A stretch of DNA of 64,000 bases. Origin: CADEED01 sp035995425. GTDB taxonomy: Bacteria; Pseudomonadota; Gammaproteobacteria; Steroidobacterales; Steroidobacteraceae. Below the pieces are notes generated by a model. The model was not told the origin of the DNA and did not search any database. It saw only the letters and a program-made list of their open reading frames with translations. Position numbers and translations under genes: made by a program. Positions 42,665 to 50,484 of this stretch are shown piece by piece; positions within the stretch are counted from its first letter, which is position 1, and the number at the start of each line of letters is the position of its first letter. The stretch lies in NCBI GenBank assembly GCA_035995425.1, contig DASYKM010000173.1, positions 62,001 through 126,000 of the forward strand, written 5' to 3'.

Positions 42665-43882
42665 TTGGATTCTTTGATCACTGCTGCCGGGCGAGCCCTC
42701 GCCGCGGGAAACCCGCTGGGTGCGCTCAAGCTCGTCGCGCTGCGCGACGACGCACCGGCGCTGGCGCTGCGCGGCATTGCCATGGCGCAGCTCGGTGATT
42801 TCGCCAAGGCAAAAACGCTCTTGCGAAATGCCGCACGAAAATTTGGCGTGAAGGAGCCGGTGTCGCGCGCGCGTTGCGTCGTCGCCGAAGCCGAAGTCGC
42901 GCTGGCCTCGCGAGATCTGGCCTGGGACGCGAAGGGCTTGAAGGCGGCGCGTGTCACGCTCGATGAGCACGGCGATCGGGCCAATGCCGCACACGCGCAC
43001 TATCTGGAGGTGCGGCGGCTTCTGCTCATCGGGCGTCTCGACGAAGCCGAACGGCTGCTCGACGACCTCGACGCCGCGGATTGTTCACCGGCGTTGCGTA
43101 CCGTTCATGAGCTGGTGATCGCGGGCATTGCCATCCGGCGCATCCGTACGAAAGACGCTCGCGCGGCATTGGTCCGGGCCGAGCACGCCGTGCGCGTGGC
43201 GGATATTCCGGCGCTGTGGGCCGAGGTCGATTCGGCACTGCGAATATTGAACGTGCCCGCCGCGCGGCTCATTACGAATGGCGAAGACGAGCCACTGCGG
43301 CTCGAAGAAGTGGAAGCGCTGCTCGCGTCGCGCGTCTTCGTCGTCGACGCCTGCCGACTCACGGTTCGCCAGGGCAACACAGTTGTTGCGCTCAACAAGC
43401 GGCCGGTGCTGTTCGCGCTCGCGAGGGCATTGGCGGAAGCCTGGCCTGGCGATGTTTCGCGGGACTCGTTGGTCGCACGCGCCTTTCGCCTGAAGCGCGC
43501 CGACGAATCGCTGCGTGCGCGATTGCGCGTGGAGATCGGCCGCCTGCGTCGCGTATTGCGACCGCTGGCGGATCTCGTCGCCACACCGCAGGGCTTCGCA
43601 TTGAAGCCACGCCGCGCGCGCGAAGTCGCGGTGCTCGCGCTGCCCGTGGAAGAGCAATACGCCACCGTGCTCGCGCTGCTGTCGGACGGCGAATCGTGGT
43701 CGAGCTCGGCATTGGGGCTGGCGCTCGGAACCAGTCAGCGCACCGTGCAGCGCGCTCTGGACGATCTCGCGGCCGCCGGCAAAGTGCAGTCCTACGGTCA
43801 CGGGCGCGCGCGACGCTGGCTGACGCCGTTGCCGGGATTCACGACGGCCTTGTTACTCCCCACCTCGCTGCCAGTTGATTAG
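42665..43882 (+). CDS. HTH regulator with TPR-like N-terminal region
   Basis: A 405-residue protein. The N-terminal two-fifths is built of helix pairs resembling TPRs (LITAAGRALAAGNPLGALKL, GIAMAQLGDFAKAKTLL, RRLLLIGRLDEAERLLDDL). The middle (VFVVDACRLTVRQGNTVVAL to RLRVEIGRLRRVLRPLADL) resembles a winged OmpR-type DNA-binding domain. The C-terminus has a second winged HTH, SALGLALGTSQRTVQRALDD. The TTG start at 42665 has GGCGGG upstream. It could control the divergent SRPBCC/DUF899 pair and the downstream beta-propeller gene. Confidence 0.65.
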   Translation: MDSLITAAGRALAAGNPLGALKLVALRDDAPALALRGIAMAQLGDFAKAKTLLRNAARKFGVKEPVSRARCVVAEAEVALASRDLAWDAKGLKAARVTLDEHGDRANAAHAHYLEVRRLLLIGRLDEAERLLDDLDAADCSPALRTVHELVIAGIAIRRIRTKDARAALVRAEHAVRVADIPALWAEVDSALRILNVPAARLITNGEDEPLRLEEVEALLASRVFVVDACRLTVRQGNTVVALNKRPVLFALARALAEAWPGDVSRDSLVARAFRLKRADESLRARLRVEIGRLRRVLRPLADLVATPQGFALKPRRAREVAVLALPVEEQYATVLALLSDGESWSSSALGLALGTSQRTVQRALDDLAAAGKVQSYGHGRARRWLTPLPGFTTALLLPTSLPVD

Positions 43883-43892
43883 GATTCCTCGC

Positions 43893-44540
43893 ATGAACAA
43901 TTCAAAAGCAGATGTGATTCGCGAATACGGGCCCTTCGAAGGCGTCGAGAGCGTGGCGGGAGTCACCTACGACGGCGAAAACGTGTGGTTCGCCTCGGGC
44001 AACAAACTCAATGCGTTCGATCCCGCGAGCGGCAAGACCGTGCGCGCCATCGACGTCGCCGCGCATGCGGGCACGGCCTTCGACGGCAAGCACCTGTTCC
44101 AGATCTCCGAAAGCCGCATCCAGAAGATAGACGCGAAAACCGGCCGCGTGCTCGGTACGATTCCCGCGCCCGGCAACGGCGGTGATTCAGGCATGGCGTG
44201 GGCGGAAGGGTCGCTGTGGGTCGGCGAGTATCGCGCCCGCAAGATTCATCAGATAGATCCGGAGACCGGCAAGATTCTGCGCACCATCGAATCCAATCGC
44301 TTCGTCACCGGCGTGACCTGGGTCGATGGCGAGATGTGGCACGGCACCTGGGAGAACGAGCAAAGCGAGTTGCGCCACGTCGATGCGCAGAGCGGCAAAG
44401 TGCTGGAGAGCGTCGAGCTGCCGGCCGGCGTGTTCGTCTCCGGGCTCGAGTCAGACGGGAAGGATCAATTCTTCTGCGGCGGTGGCAAGAGCGGGAAGGT
44501 GCGGGCCGTGCGCCGTCCACGGAAAGCGAAGGCCGCGTAG
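43893..44540 (+). CDS. Beta-propeller protein (glutaminyl cyclotransferase/Vgb-like)
   Basis: A 215-residue cytoplasmic protein with about five repeated blades, each with a pattern like AFDPASGKTVRAI, KIDAKTGRVLGTI, QIDPETGKILRTI and HVDAQSGKVLESV, preceded by W-F/G-S/T strands. This is a small PQQ-like or glutaminyl-cyclotransferase-like beta-propeller, possibly binding a ligand. It starts 10 bases after the TPR-HTH regulator and is likely co-transcribed with it. Enzymatic activity is not evident. Confidence 0.75.
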   Translation: MNNSKADVIREYGPFEGVESVAGVTYDGENVWFASGNKLNAFDPASGKTVRAIDVAAHAGTAFDGKHLFQISESRIQKIDAKTGRVLGTIPAPGNGGDSGMAWAEGSLWVGEYRARKIHQIDPETGKILRTIESNRFVTGVTWVDGEMWHGTWENEQSELRHVDAQSGKVLESVELPAGVFVSGLESDGKDQFFCGGGKSGKVRAVRRPRKAKAA

Positions 44541-44545
44541 TTGCA

Positions 44546-45589
44546 TTACTTCCGATGGGGCCGCAGCGCATCCGCGAGCAGTGAAGTAGGCAAGGCTGGC
44601 GGCGATGCAAATATCTTCGCTTGCCAGTCCGGCACCCACGCATCGAGAAGCAGGAACAACGCGAGGCCTTCCTCCTGGGACCAGGCCTTTCGATTGTCTC
44701 GTATGAAATCGACGGTCGCTGCGTCGCTCGCGGTGGGATCCGCGTGCGCCTTGGCGTACCGGTACGCAGCCCACTGGGCCGCGCCCTCCATGCTGAGAAA
44801 CAGCTCCTCGAATTCCGCGTACATTTGGTCCACACCTTTGAAGTATCGCGCCCGGCGCTGACGGATCATCGACAGGCCTCGCGCCGTCAATGCATGGCGC
44901 TTGCTCAGGTCGGCTTCGGAGGCGGCCTGGAAGAGCACGTCGCGCTCGGCCTCGAAAGCCTTCGTGAAGCCAGGAACACTTTCGAATCGATGCTGGATGA
45001 TGTCGTCGTCAAGGTGCAGGTCGGGCAGATTGTTGCGATCGGCCACCTTCTGCATCTGCTCGACAAGCGCGGGCAGCTGCTGCGTATGGACCATCTCGTG
45101 TATCAGCACTCCCAACATGTATCGCACGAGCGTGGGGTCGCGCGCGTACTGGGGATCGAGCAACCACACCTCGGGCAAGGCCATCACGAAGAACGTCGCC
45201 GAGCCCTCGCCATACATCGACGCGTAGGCGATCGGATCGGCGGGAATGTCATCACCGCGCGGCAAACGAATCGTGCCGCCGTGTGGCTTTGCCCGAACCG
45301 GAATGGCGGCTCCGGCGAACGACAGTGAGGTCGCGATCGGCACCGTTTCAACCGGCACGCCGTCGCCAGGCATGAGATGCCAGACGCACGAGTTATCGAA
45401 CAAGACCATCCATGGCAGCGGAGCGTTCTCCAGGTGCAACGACTCGCTCATCTCGTGCCAACCGTCGAGCGCCTTCTGGATCCATTGCGACTCCACTTCG
45501 GCGAGAGAGCAGACCGGTGCCGACCGAGCCGCTGGGTGCACGAACAACAGTGCTGCGAAGACGCTGAACAAAGCCCGAGGGTGTCTCAT
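44546..45589 (-). CDS. Exported putative zinc metallopeptidase
   Basis: A 347-residue protein. The signal peptide MRHPRALFSVFAALLFVHPA is followed by a helical domain with the zinc-binding motif HEMVH (164-168) in VLIHEMVHTQQLP. A possible third ligand lies in the later MYAEFEELFLSMEGAAQWAAY, where Glu residues follow a helix. No family name is certain. ATG 45589 was chosen over longer frames because it gives the signal peptide. It is convergent with the beta-propeller gene. Confidence 0.72.
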   Translation of the reverse strand: MRHPRALFSVFAALLFVHPAARSAPVCSLAEVESQWIQKALDGWHEMSESLHLENAPLPWMVLFDNSCVWHLMPGDGVPVETVPIATSLSFAGAAIPVRAKPHGGTIRLPRGDDIPADPIAYASMYGEGSATFFVMALPEVWLLDPQYARDPTLVRYMLGVLIHEMVHTQQLPALVEQMQKVADRNNLPDLHLDDDIIQHRFESVPGFTKAFEAERDVLFQAASEADLSKRHALTARGLSMIRQRRARYFKGVDQMYAEFEELFLSMEGAAQWAAYRYAKAHADPTASDAATVDFIRDNRKAWSQEEGLALFLLLDAWVPDWQAKIFASPPALPTSLLADALRPHRK

Positions 45590-45657
45590 CGAAAGATTGT
45601 AAGCGGTTCCGCCGCGCCCTACAGTGGTGGAAGGTAGTTGGAGGGCGGGATTGCTCG

Positions 45658-46734
45658 ATGCGGCGCGTGCTAAAGACACTCGGTGTCCTTCTTGGAATCG
45701 CCGTTGTGGGCGTGCTCGTCCTGCTGTGCTGGCCATTCGTGAACCGGTCAGCGCCCGCGAGCCGACCGGTGCCGATGCCGGAACTCCCGATGACAAATCC
45801 GCGGCCTCTCGTCGCGTTCATCGAAACCCGGGCGGAGGGTATCGACGCGTTCGTCGTTCACAAGAACGGCGCGGTCATCTTCAGCTACGGCCAGGCGGAT
45901 GTGCCGATGAACTTGGCCTCGGCTCGCAAGAGTGTGCTCAGCCTTCTGTACGGAATTGCTTGGGACCGCGGACTCATCAAGCTATCGAAGGCACTCGGTG
46001 AGCTGGGCATCGATGAAAGCGCCACGCCCCTGACTCAGATCGAACGGCAGGCGACCATCGAACAACTTCTGCAGGCGCGATCGGGTGTCTATCTTCCCGC
46101 GGATGCGGAGACGCCGGAGATGAAGGCCGCTCGCCCGAAGCGCGGGCAGTATGCGCCGGGCGAGCACTTCTATTACAACAACTGGGACTTCAATGTTCTG
46201 GGCGCGATATTCGAGAAAGAAACGGGGATGCGCATCGGCGACGCCTTGGATCAGTGGCTCGCACAGCCGCTCGGCATGGAGGATTTCAGTCCCTCGCATG
46301 TCTACTTCGGTCGCAGAGAGGGAACGACGGACTTCCCGGCGTACCGCATGAACATGAGCGCCCGGGATCTTGCGCGCCTGGGCACGCTGGTTCTTCAAAA
46401 AGGTGAATGGAAAGGAACAAGGATCGTCTCCGAAGCTTGGTTGAACAGGAGCTTTGCGGCCTCTTCGACTTTCGCGACGATGCAATGGGGGTTCTCCAAC
46501 AACGCGTATGGCTACTCGTGGTGGCTCAACACGGACAACGGCGCGGTCGTGGCCGATGGATGGGGTGGCCAATACCTGTATGTCGATCGTGCCAACAACA
46601 TGGTGGTGGTCGCGCGGCGCGATATGGGCAATTCGAGTTTGGGATTTCTATGGTTCAGTCAGTTCAAGAAACCCGGCAACCAGGTTGACGTGATGACTCT
46701 GCGGGAACTGGCGCTGCAGCAGCCGACTCAGTAA
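45658..46734 (+). CDS. Beta-lactamase-family serine hydrolase
   Basis: A 358-residue protein anchored by an N-terminal hydrophobic helix (about residues 7-28). Class C beta-lactamase/esterase motifs are present: SxxK as Ser88-Ala-Arg-Lys91 in LASARKSVLS, and YxN as Tyr173-Asn-Asn175 in HFYYNNWDFN. The final motif region reads DGWGGQYLYVD, where family members have HxG or WGG. Such enzymes are usually esterases or peptidases rather than drug-degrading. It is divergent from the metallopeptidase gene, 68 bases apart. Confidence 0.85.
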   Translation: MRRVLKTLGVLLGIAVVGVLVLLCWPFVNRSAPASRPVPMPELPMTNPRPLVAFIETRAEGIDAFVVHKNGAVIFSYGQADVPMNLASARKSVLSLLYGIAWDRGLIKLSKALGELGIDESATPLTQIERQATIEQLLQARSGVYLPADAETPEMKAARPKRGQYAPGEHFYYNNWDFNVLGAIFEKETGMRIGDALDQWLAQPLGMEDFSPSHVYFGRREGTTDFPAYRMNMSARDLARLGTLVLQKGEWKGTRIVSEAWLNRSFAASSTFATMQWGFSNNAYGYSWWLNTDNGAVVADGWGGQYLYVDRANNMVVVARRDMGNSSLGFLWFSQFKKPGNQVDVMTLRELALQQPTQ

Positions 46735-46735
46735 G

Positions 46736-46752
46736 GGCGAAACCTTTTCGCC
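46736..46752 (+). terminator. Short hairpin after the serine hydrolase gene
   Basis: GGCGAAA (46736-46742) and TTTCGCC (46746-46752) form a perfect 7-base-pair stem with a 3-base loop directly after the TAA stop. It lies 8 bases before the -35 element of the sigma factor promoter. There is no T-run, so termination is plausible but not certain. Confidence 0.4.
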
Positions 46753-46759
46753 AGCCACC

Positions 46760-46786
46760 TGTCACAGCCGCACCTGACGAGTCGTC
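46760..46786 (+). promoter_or_regulatory. ECF41-type promoter upstream of the sigma factor gene
   Basis: TGTCACA (46760-46766) and CGTC (46783-46786), separated by 16 bases, match the promoter described for ECF41 sigma factors (TGTCACA / CGTC). It lies directly upstream of the ECF41-like gene, indicating autoregulation. The ATG is only 8 bases after the CGTC, so the mRNA would have almost no leader. Confidence 0.75.
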
Positions 46787-46794
46787 TTACTTCC

Positions 46795-47682
46795 ATGCAG
46801 GCCGAAATCGAAAATCGTCACAGCGCCGCGTTCGCGGAGAACCGCGGACGCCTGTGGAGCATCGCCTATCGCATGCTCGGCTCGCGCGCCGATGCCGACG
46901 ATGCGGTGCAGGACGCCTATCTTCGCTGGCATGGCGCGCACCTCGAAGAAATCCGTTCGCCGCAGGCGTGGCTAGTCACCACCATCACGCGGCTGTGCCT
47001 CGACCGGCTGAAGCAACTGCGCGCCGAGCGCGAGCACTACACCGGGCCATGGCTGCCCGAGCCCATCGTCGAGGAGCCACACGCCCCCGACAAGACCGCT
47101 GAGCTCGCGTCGGAACTGTCCGTCGCGCTGCTGACCGTGCTCGAGCGGCTCGCGCCCGAGGAGCGCGCCGCATTCCTGCTGCACGAGATGTTCGACAGCG
47201 GCTACGACGACATCGCGCAGATCCTCGGCAAGAGCGAGGCCGCGTGTCGCCAGATCGTGAGCCGCGCGGTGAAGCGCGTGCGCGCGGAGCGGCCGCGCGT
47301 GCACGTCAGCGCGGAGGCCAAGCAACGCCTGCTCGACGGGCTCGTACAGGCGCTGCAAACGCACGACAAGGATGCGCTGCTGAAAATCCTGGCCAAGGAT
47401 TCCGCCTGGATTTCCGACGGCGGCGGCAAGGCGCGCGCCGCACTCAAAGTGATTCGCGGCGCCGAGAGCGTGGCGCGGTTCGGCACCGGCGTGTACCGCA
47501 AGATACGTCAGTACGTCACGTTCCAACGCGTCGTCGTCAATGGCGAGCCCGGCTATGCCGGGTTCTACAACGGCCGGCTGTTTTCGGTCATCACCATCCG
47601 CACCGACGGTGAACGCATCCTGAATATCTTCACCATCCTGAACCCCGACAAGCTGCGCGCCGTCGAGGTCACGAAACACTGA
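46795..47682 (+). CDS. ECF41-family RNA polymerase sigma factor
   Basis: A 295-residue sigma factor. Region 2 (about residues 12-80) has RLWSIAYRMLGSRADADDAV and region 4 (about 110-165) has LAPEERAAFLLHEMFDSGYD and CRQIVSRAVKRVRAE. An extra C-terminal SnoaL-like domain of about 110 residues (LLDGLVQALQTHDKDALLKI onwards) is the mark of ECF41, where it modulates activity in place of an anti-sigma factor. The genetic partner, an AhpD-like protein, follows directly. Both genes have the ECF41 promoter pair. Confidence 0.9.
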   Translation: MQAEIENRHSAAFAENRGRLWSIAYRMLGSRADADDAVQDAYLRWHGAHLEEIRSPQAWLVTTITRLCLDRLKQLRAEREHYTGPWLPEPIVEEPHAPDKTAELASELSVALLTVLERLAPEERAAFLLHEMFDSGYDDIAQILGKSEAACRQIVSRAVKRVRAERPRVHVSAEAKQRLLDGLVQALQTHDKDALLKILAKDSAWISDGGGKARAALKVIRGAESVARFGTGVYRKIRQYVTFQRVVVNGEPGYAGFYNGRLFSVITIRTDGERILNIFTILNPDKLRAVEVTKH

Positions 47683-47684
47683 CC

Positions 47685-47711
47685 TGTCACAACCGCAAGG
47701 CTTGACTCGTC
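47685..47711 (+). promoter_or_regulatory. ECF41-type promoter upstream of the AhpD-like gene
   Basis: TGTCACA (47685-47691) and CGTC (47708-47711), again with exactly 16 bases between, start two bases after the sigma gene stop. The same spacing and sequence as the sigma factor's own promoter make a shared regulon convincing. The AhpD-like ATG is 38 bases downstream of the CGTC, with GAAGGAG in between. Confidence 0.78.
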
Positions 47712-47749
47712 TAGGTTTCGTAAACATCGAAACCGAAGGAGTGAAAGCC

Positions 47750-48241
47750 ATGAAACCCCGAATCGATTTTCTGCGTGTGTCACCGAAGGCCATGCAGGCC
47801 ATGCTGGGCCTGCAAAACTACGTGAATGCCTCCGGCCTCGAGCACTCGCTGATGGAGCTCGTGAAGATGCGCGCTTCGCAGATCAACCACTGCGCCTACT
47901 GCCTCGACATGCACAGCAAGGACATGCGCGCCGCCGGCGAGACCGAGCAGCGCATCTATCTTCTCAATGCCTGGCGCGAGGCGCCGTTCTATAGCGACCG
48001 CGAGCGCGCCGCGCTCGAGTGGACCGAGACACTGACGCTGGTGAGTGAGACCGAGGCGCCGGACAGCGCGTTCGCCATCGTGCGGCAGCATTTCTCCGAA
48101 GAGGAGATCGTAAACCTCTCGCTCGCCATCGTCGCGATCAATGGGTGGAACCGCTTGTGTGTCGGGCTGCGGGCGGAGGCGGGGACGTATCAGCCGCGCG
48201 CCGCGGTGTCCGAGGCCGCCGCGAAACGGGCGCTTCCCTAA
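47750..48241 (+). CDS. AhpD-like carboxymuconolactone decarboxylase family protein
   Basis: A 163-residue all-helical protein with the peroxidase-type active site CAYCLDMH (Cys48, Cys51, His55), preceded by LMELVKMRASQIN. In AhpD these residues reduce peroxides via lipoyl partners. Genes of this family are the standard neighbours and targets of ECF41 sigma factors. The name refers to the family only; it is unlikely to be part of the lig pathway. Confidence 0.9.
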   Translation: MKPRIDFLRVSPKAMQAMLGLQNYVNASGLEHSLMELVKMRASQINHCAYCLDMHSKDMRAAGETEQRIYLLNAWREAPFYSDRERAALEWTETLTLVSETEAPDSAFAIVRQHFSEEEIVNLSLAIVAINGWNRLCVGLRAEAGTYQPRAAVSEAAAKRALP

Positions 48242-48304
48242 CGTCGCGAGGCGTGCTTTCATCCGCGCCGGGCACGGATGCCAATGGGACGCGAGCGCAG
48301 CGCG

Positions 48305-49135
48305 ATGAAAAAGGAATTGGTGATCACCAGCGACGATCTCGGTATGACCCTCAGTGTCAACCAGGGCGTCGACAAGGCGCGCGAGCTGGGCGCGCTCACC
48401 AGCACCAACGTCATGGTGCCTTGTCCCTGGTTCGAGCACGCCGCGGTGCTCTTCCGCGATTCGGCCATCGACGTGGGCGTTCATTTCACGCTGACCTGCG
48501 AATGGACCCACTACAAGTGGCGGCCGCTCACGCGCGCGCCTTCCCTGCTCGATCGGGCCGGAGTCATGTATCGCACCGTGTTCGATCTGATGACCCATGC
48601 GAATGCCGAAGACATTCGCGGTGAATGCCGCGCGCAGATCGAAACCGCGCTGCGGCGCGGGCTGCCGATAGGCTATGCCGACGTGCACATGTGCATCCCG
48701 GTGGTGGAAGAATCCGCGGGCGCCTCGCGCATTGCGAACCCGGACTACGAGCTCGCACTCATGAATATCGTCGGCGGTGTCGCCCGTGAGTTCGGGTTGC
48801 CCTATCCCTATGCGCTCAAGGGCGAACGTCTCGAGCACTTCCGCTCCGCCTTGTCCATTTCCGGCAAGGGGCGTGATGCGATAGAGCGATACATCGGCTC
48901 GCTCGAGCCGGGCATTCACCATCTGAGCTGCCATTGCGCCATCGATTCGGAGGAGCAGAGCAATCTATCGGACGCTTCCGCCGCGGAATATCCGTGGTCT
49001 CTGCAGTATCGAGCTGATGACCTGCAATGCATCACGTCGCCGTGGTTCCGGAATTTGCTGGCCGTGCACGAGGTGCGCCTGGTGCGCATGCCATTTGGCG
49101 GGCGGCCCGCCGTTTCGAGTGTCACCGCGTCGTGA
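48305..49135 (+). CDS. YdjC/ChbG-like carbohydrate deacetylase
   Basis: A 276-residue protein with the YdjC-family metal site: paired aspartates in VITSDDLGMT (residues 6-15), a His in DVGVHFTLTCEW and a further His in YADVHMCIPVV. Members remove acetyl groups from N-acetylated sugars such as diacetylchitobiose. ATG 48305 gives the typical N-terminus; an upstream ATG at 48278 is possible. The GTG of the following flavoprotein gene overlaps its stop (GTGA), so the two probably work together. Confidence 0.8.
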   Translation: MKKELVITSDDLGMTLSVNQGVDKARELGALTSTNVMVPCPWFEHAAVLFRDSAIDVGVHFTLTCEWTHYKWRPLTRAPSLLDRAGVMYRTVFDLMTHANAEDIRGECRAQIETALRRGLPIGYADVHMCIPVVEESAGASRIANPDYELALMNIVGGVAREFGLPYPYALKGERLEHFRSALSISGKGRDAIERYIGSLEPGIHHLSCHCAIDSEEQSNLSDASAAEYPWSLQYRADDLQCITSPWFRNLLAVHEVRLVRMPFGGRPAVSSVTAS

Positions 49136-50484
49136 GGCCGCGCGTGGACCTCGCGGTCGTCGGCGCGGGCCTCTCGGGAGCGCGCGCTGTCATCGAGCTG
49201 GTGCACGTACTTGACGCGCATCGTCACCCGCTGTCGCGTCCGCTGCGCGTCGCGCTCATCGATCCGGCCCCTGATCACGGTCGCGGCGTGCCGTACGGCA
49301 ACCGTTCGGATCGGCGGGCGTTGCTCATCGAGACGCTCGCGCAGACGCGCTGCCCGGAATTCTCGCGCTGGATTGGCGAGCATCGGGTCCTGCTCGCGGA
49401 AATGCAGCACTCGCAGGACACGGACGACCGCGCCTGGCATCGCCGCAATGCGGCGGCCGTCGCCGCCGGCGATTTGGCGGATCTCTATCTACCACGCCAC
49501 GTGTTCGGGGCTTTCTCGGAAAGCTCGCTCGAGGATGCCCTGGCACTCGGCCGCCGCAACGGCCTGCTGACGGTGACCTCACATTGCGCCGAGGTGGTGG
49601 AGATCGAGCCGTCCGCCGGCGGATCCTACGGGCTGCGTTGCAGCGACGGGACCTCGATGGAGTGTGGCGCCGTGCTGATCGCCGTCGGATCCATCCCGCG
49701 TGGCGATGGGTTTCTTCCCACGCTCGGGCAACCCTTGGCGCACCGCTACATCACCGACCAGGCGTACTGCGGCAGCTTTCAGCTGCGCGATGCTTTCGAC
49801 CTCTATCAAAGCCGCGAGTCCGCGGGGCCGGTGCGGCTCGCGATCATCGGCGCGGCGGCGTCCGCCATCGAAAGCCTGTACTGCGTCGTCAACCATCCAC
49901 CGTTGTCGCAACGCATCGAGAGCATCACGACGATTTCGCGCAGCGGCATGTTGCCGGGAGGGATCACCGGCAATCGGAGCGTGATCGCGTCCGACTATGC
50001 GATCAGGCGCACCTCCGCGGACGTCTATGTGCAGACGGCGCGCGAACTACTCGCACGCGGACATCTCGACATCGTACCTGCGCGCGTCGGGTCGATCGAA
50101 GCGGTGCCGGGCGCGTTGCGGCTGGAGCTGATCGACACGCTCGATGGCCAGCGCACCCAGACCGAGTTCGACCTCATCATCAATTGTTCGGGCGCCGGCG
50201 ACGTGCAGACGAGCCGGTCACGTCTGCTGAATTTCCTGGGTCAACGGCTCGAAGTTCGCCGGCAGGGACGCGGGTTTCGAACCAACGGCGATCACTCGCT
50301 CGCTCAATGGCCGCGCGTATTTCTGGCCGGCCCACTGCTCAACGGTGGCGATGCCGGCAGCGACGTCGAGAGCATCAGCGCGGTTTTCAAGGTCGGACGA
50401 GAGCTGGGTCAGGCCCTGGCCGCGTCGCTGACCGGCTCCGGCGCCGGAATGGCCACGGCGCCGCGCTCCGCGCAGGGCACCTGA
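49132..50484 (+). CDS. FAD-NAD(P)-binding protein
   Basis: A 450-residue protein with an N-terminal dinucleotide-binding motif VVGAGLSGARAVIEL (about residues 8-22) and a second Rossmann-like site IIGAAASAIESLY (about 240-252). GHGR-like GRGVPYG and the later NCSGAG and RVFLAGPLLNGGDAGSD are typical of the NAD_binding_9/FAD-NAD(P)-binding family. These include HI0933-like and lysine-hydroxylase-like flavoproteins of unknown substrate. It is translationally coupled to the YdjC-like gene. Its last 76 bases overlap the 3' end of the convergent GH1 gene. Confidence 0.75.
   Translation: MRPRVDLAVVGAGLSGARAVIELVHVLDAHRHPLSRPLRVALIDPAPDHGRGVPYGNRSDRRALLIETLAQTRCPEFSRWIGEHRVLLAEMQHSQDTDDRAWHRRNAAAVAAGDLADLYLPRHVFGAFSESSLEDALALGRRNGLLTVTSHCAEVVEIEPSAGGSYGLRCSDGTSMECGAVLIAVGSIPRGDGFLPTLGQPLAHRYITDQAYCGSFQLRDAFDLYQSRESAGPVRLAIIGAAASAIESLYCVVNHPPLSQRIESITTISRSGMLPGGITGNRSVIASDYAIRRTSADVYVQTARELLARGHLDIVPARVGSIEAVPGALRLELIDTLDGQRTQTEFDLIINCSGAGDVQTSRSRLLNFLGQRLEVRRQGRGFRTNGDHSLAQWPRVFLAGPLLNGGDAGSDVESISAVFKVGRELGQALAASLTGSGAGMATAPRSAQGT

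Noticed and set aside
45658..46734. Antibiotic resistance by the beta-lactamase-family protein
   Set aside because: The SxxK and YxN motifs are shared with esterases and peptidases, the protein is membrane anchored, and no AmpR-like regulator or KTG motif is present.
47750..48241. Possible link of the carboxymuconolactone decarboxylase family gene to the lig pathway
   Set aside because: The protein has the AhpD CxxC-H site and an ECF41 promoter. The 4,5-cleavage route does not use a carboxymuconolactone, so the shared family name is misleading.
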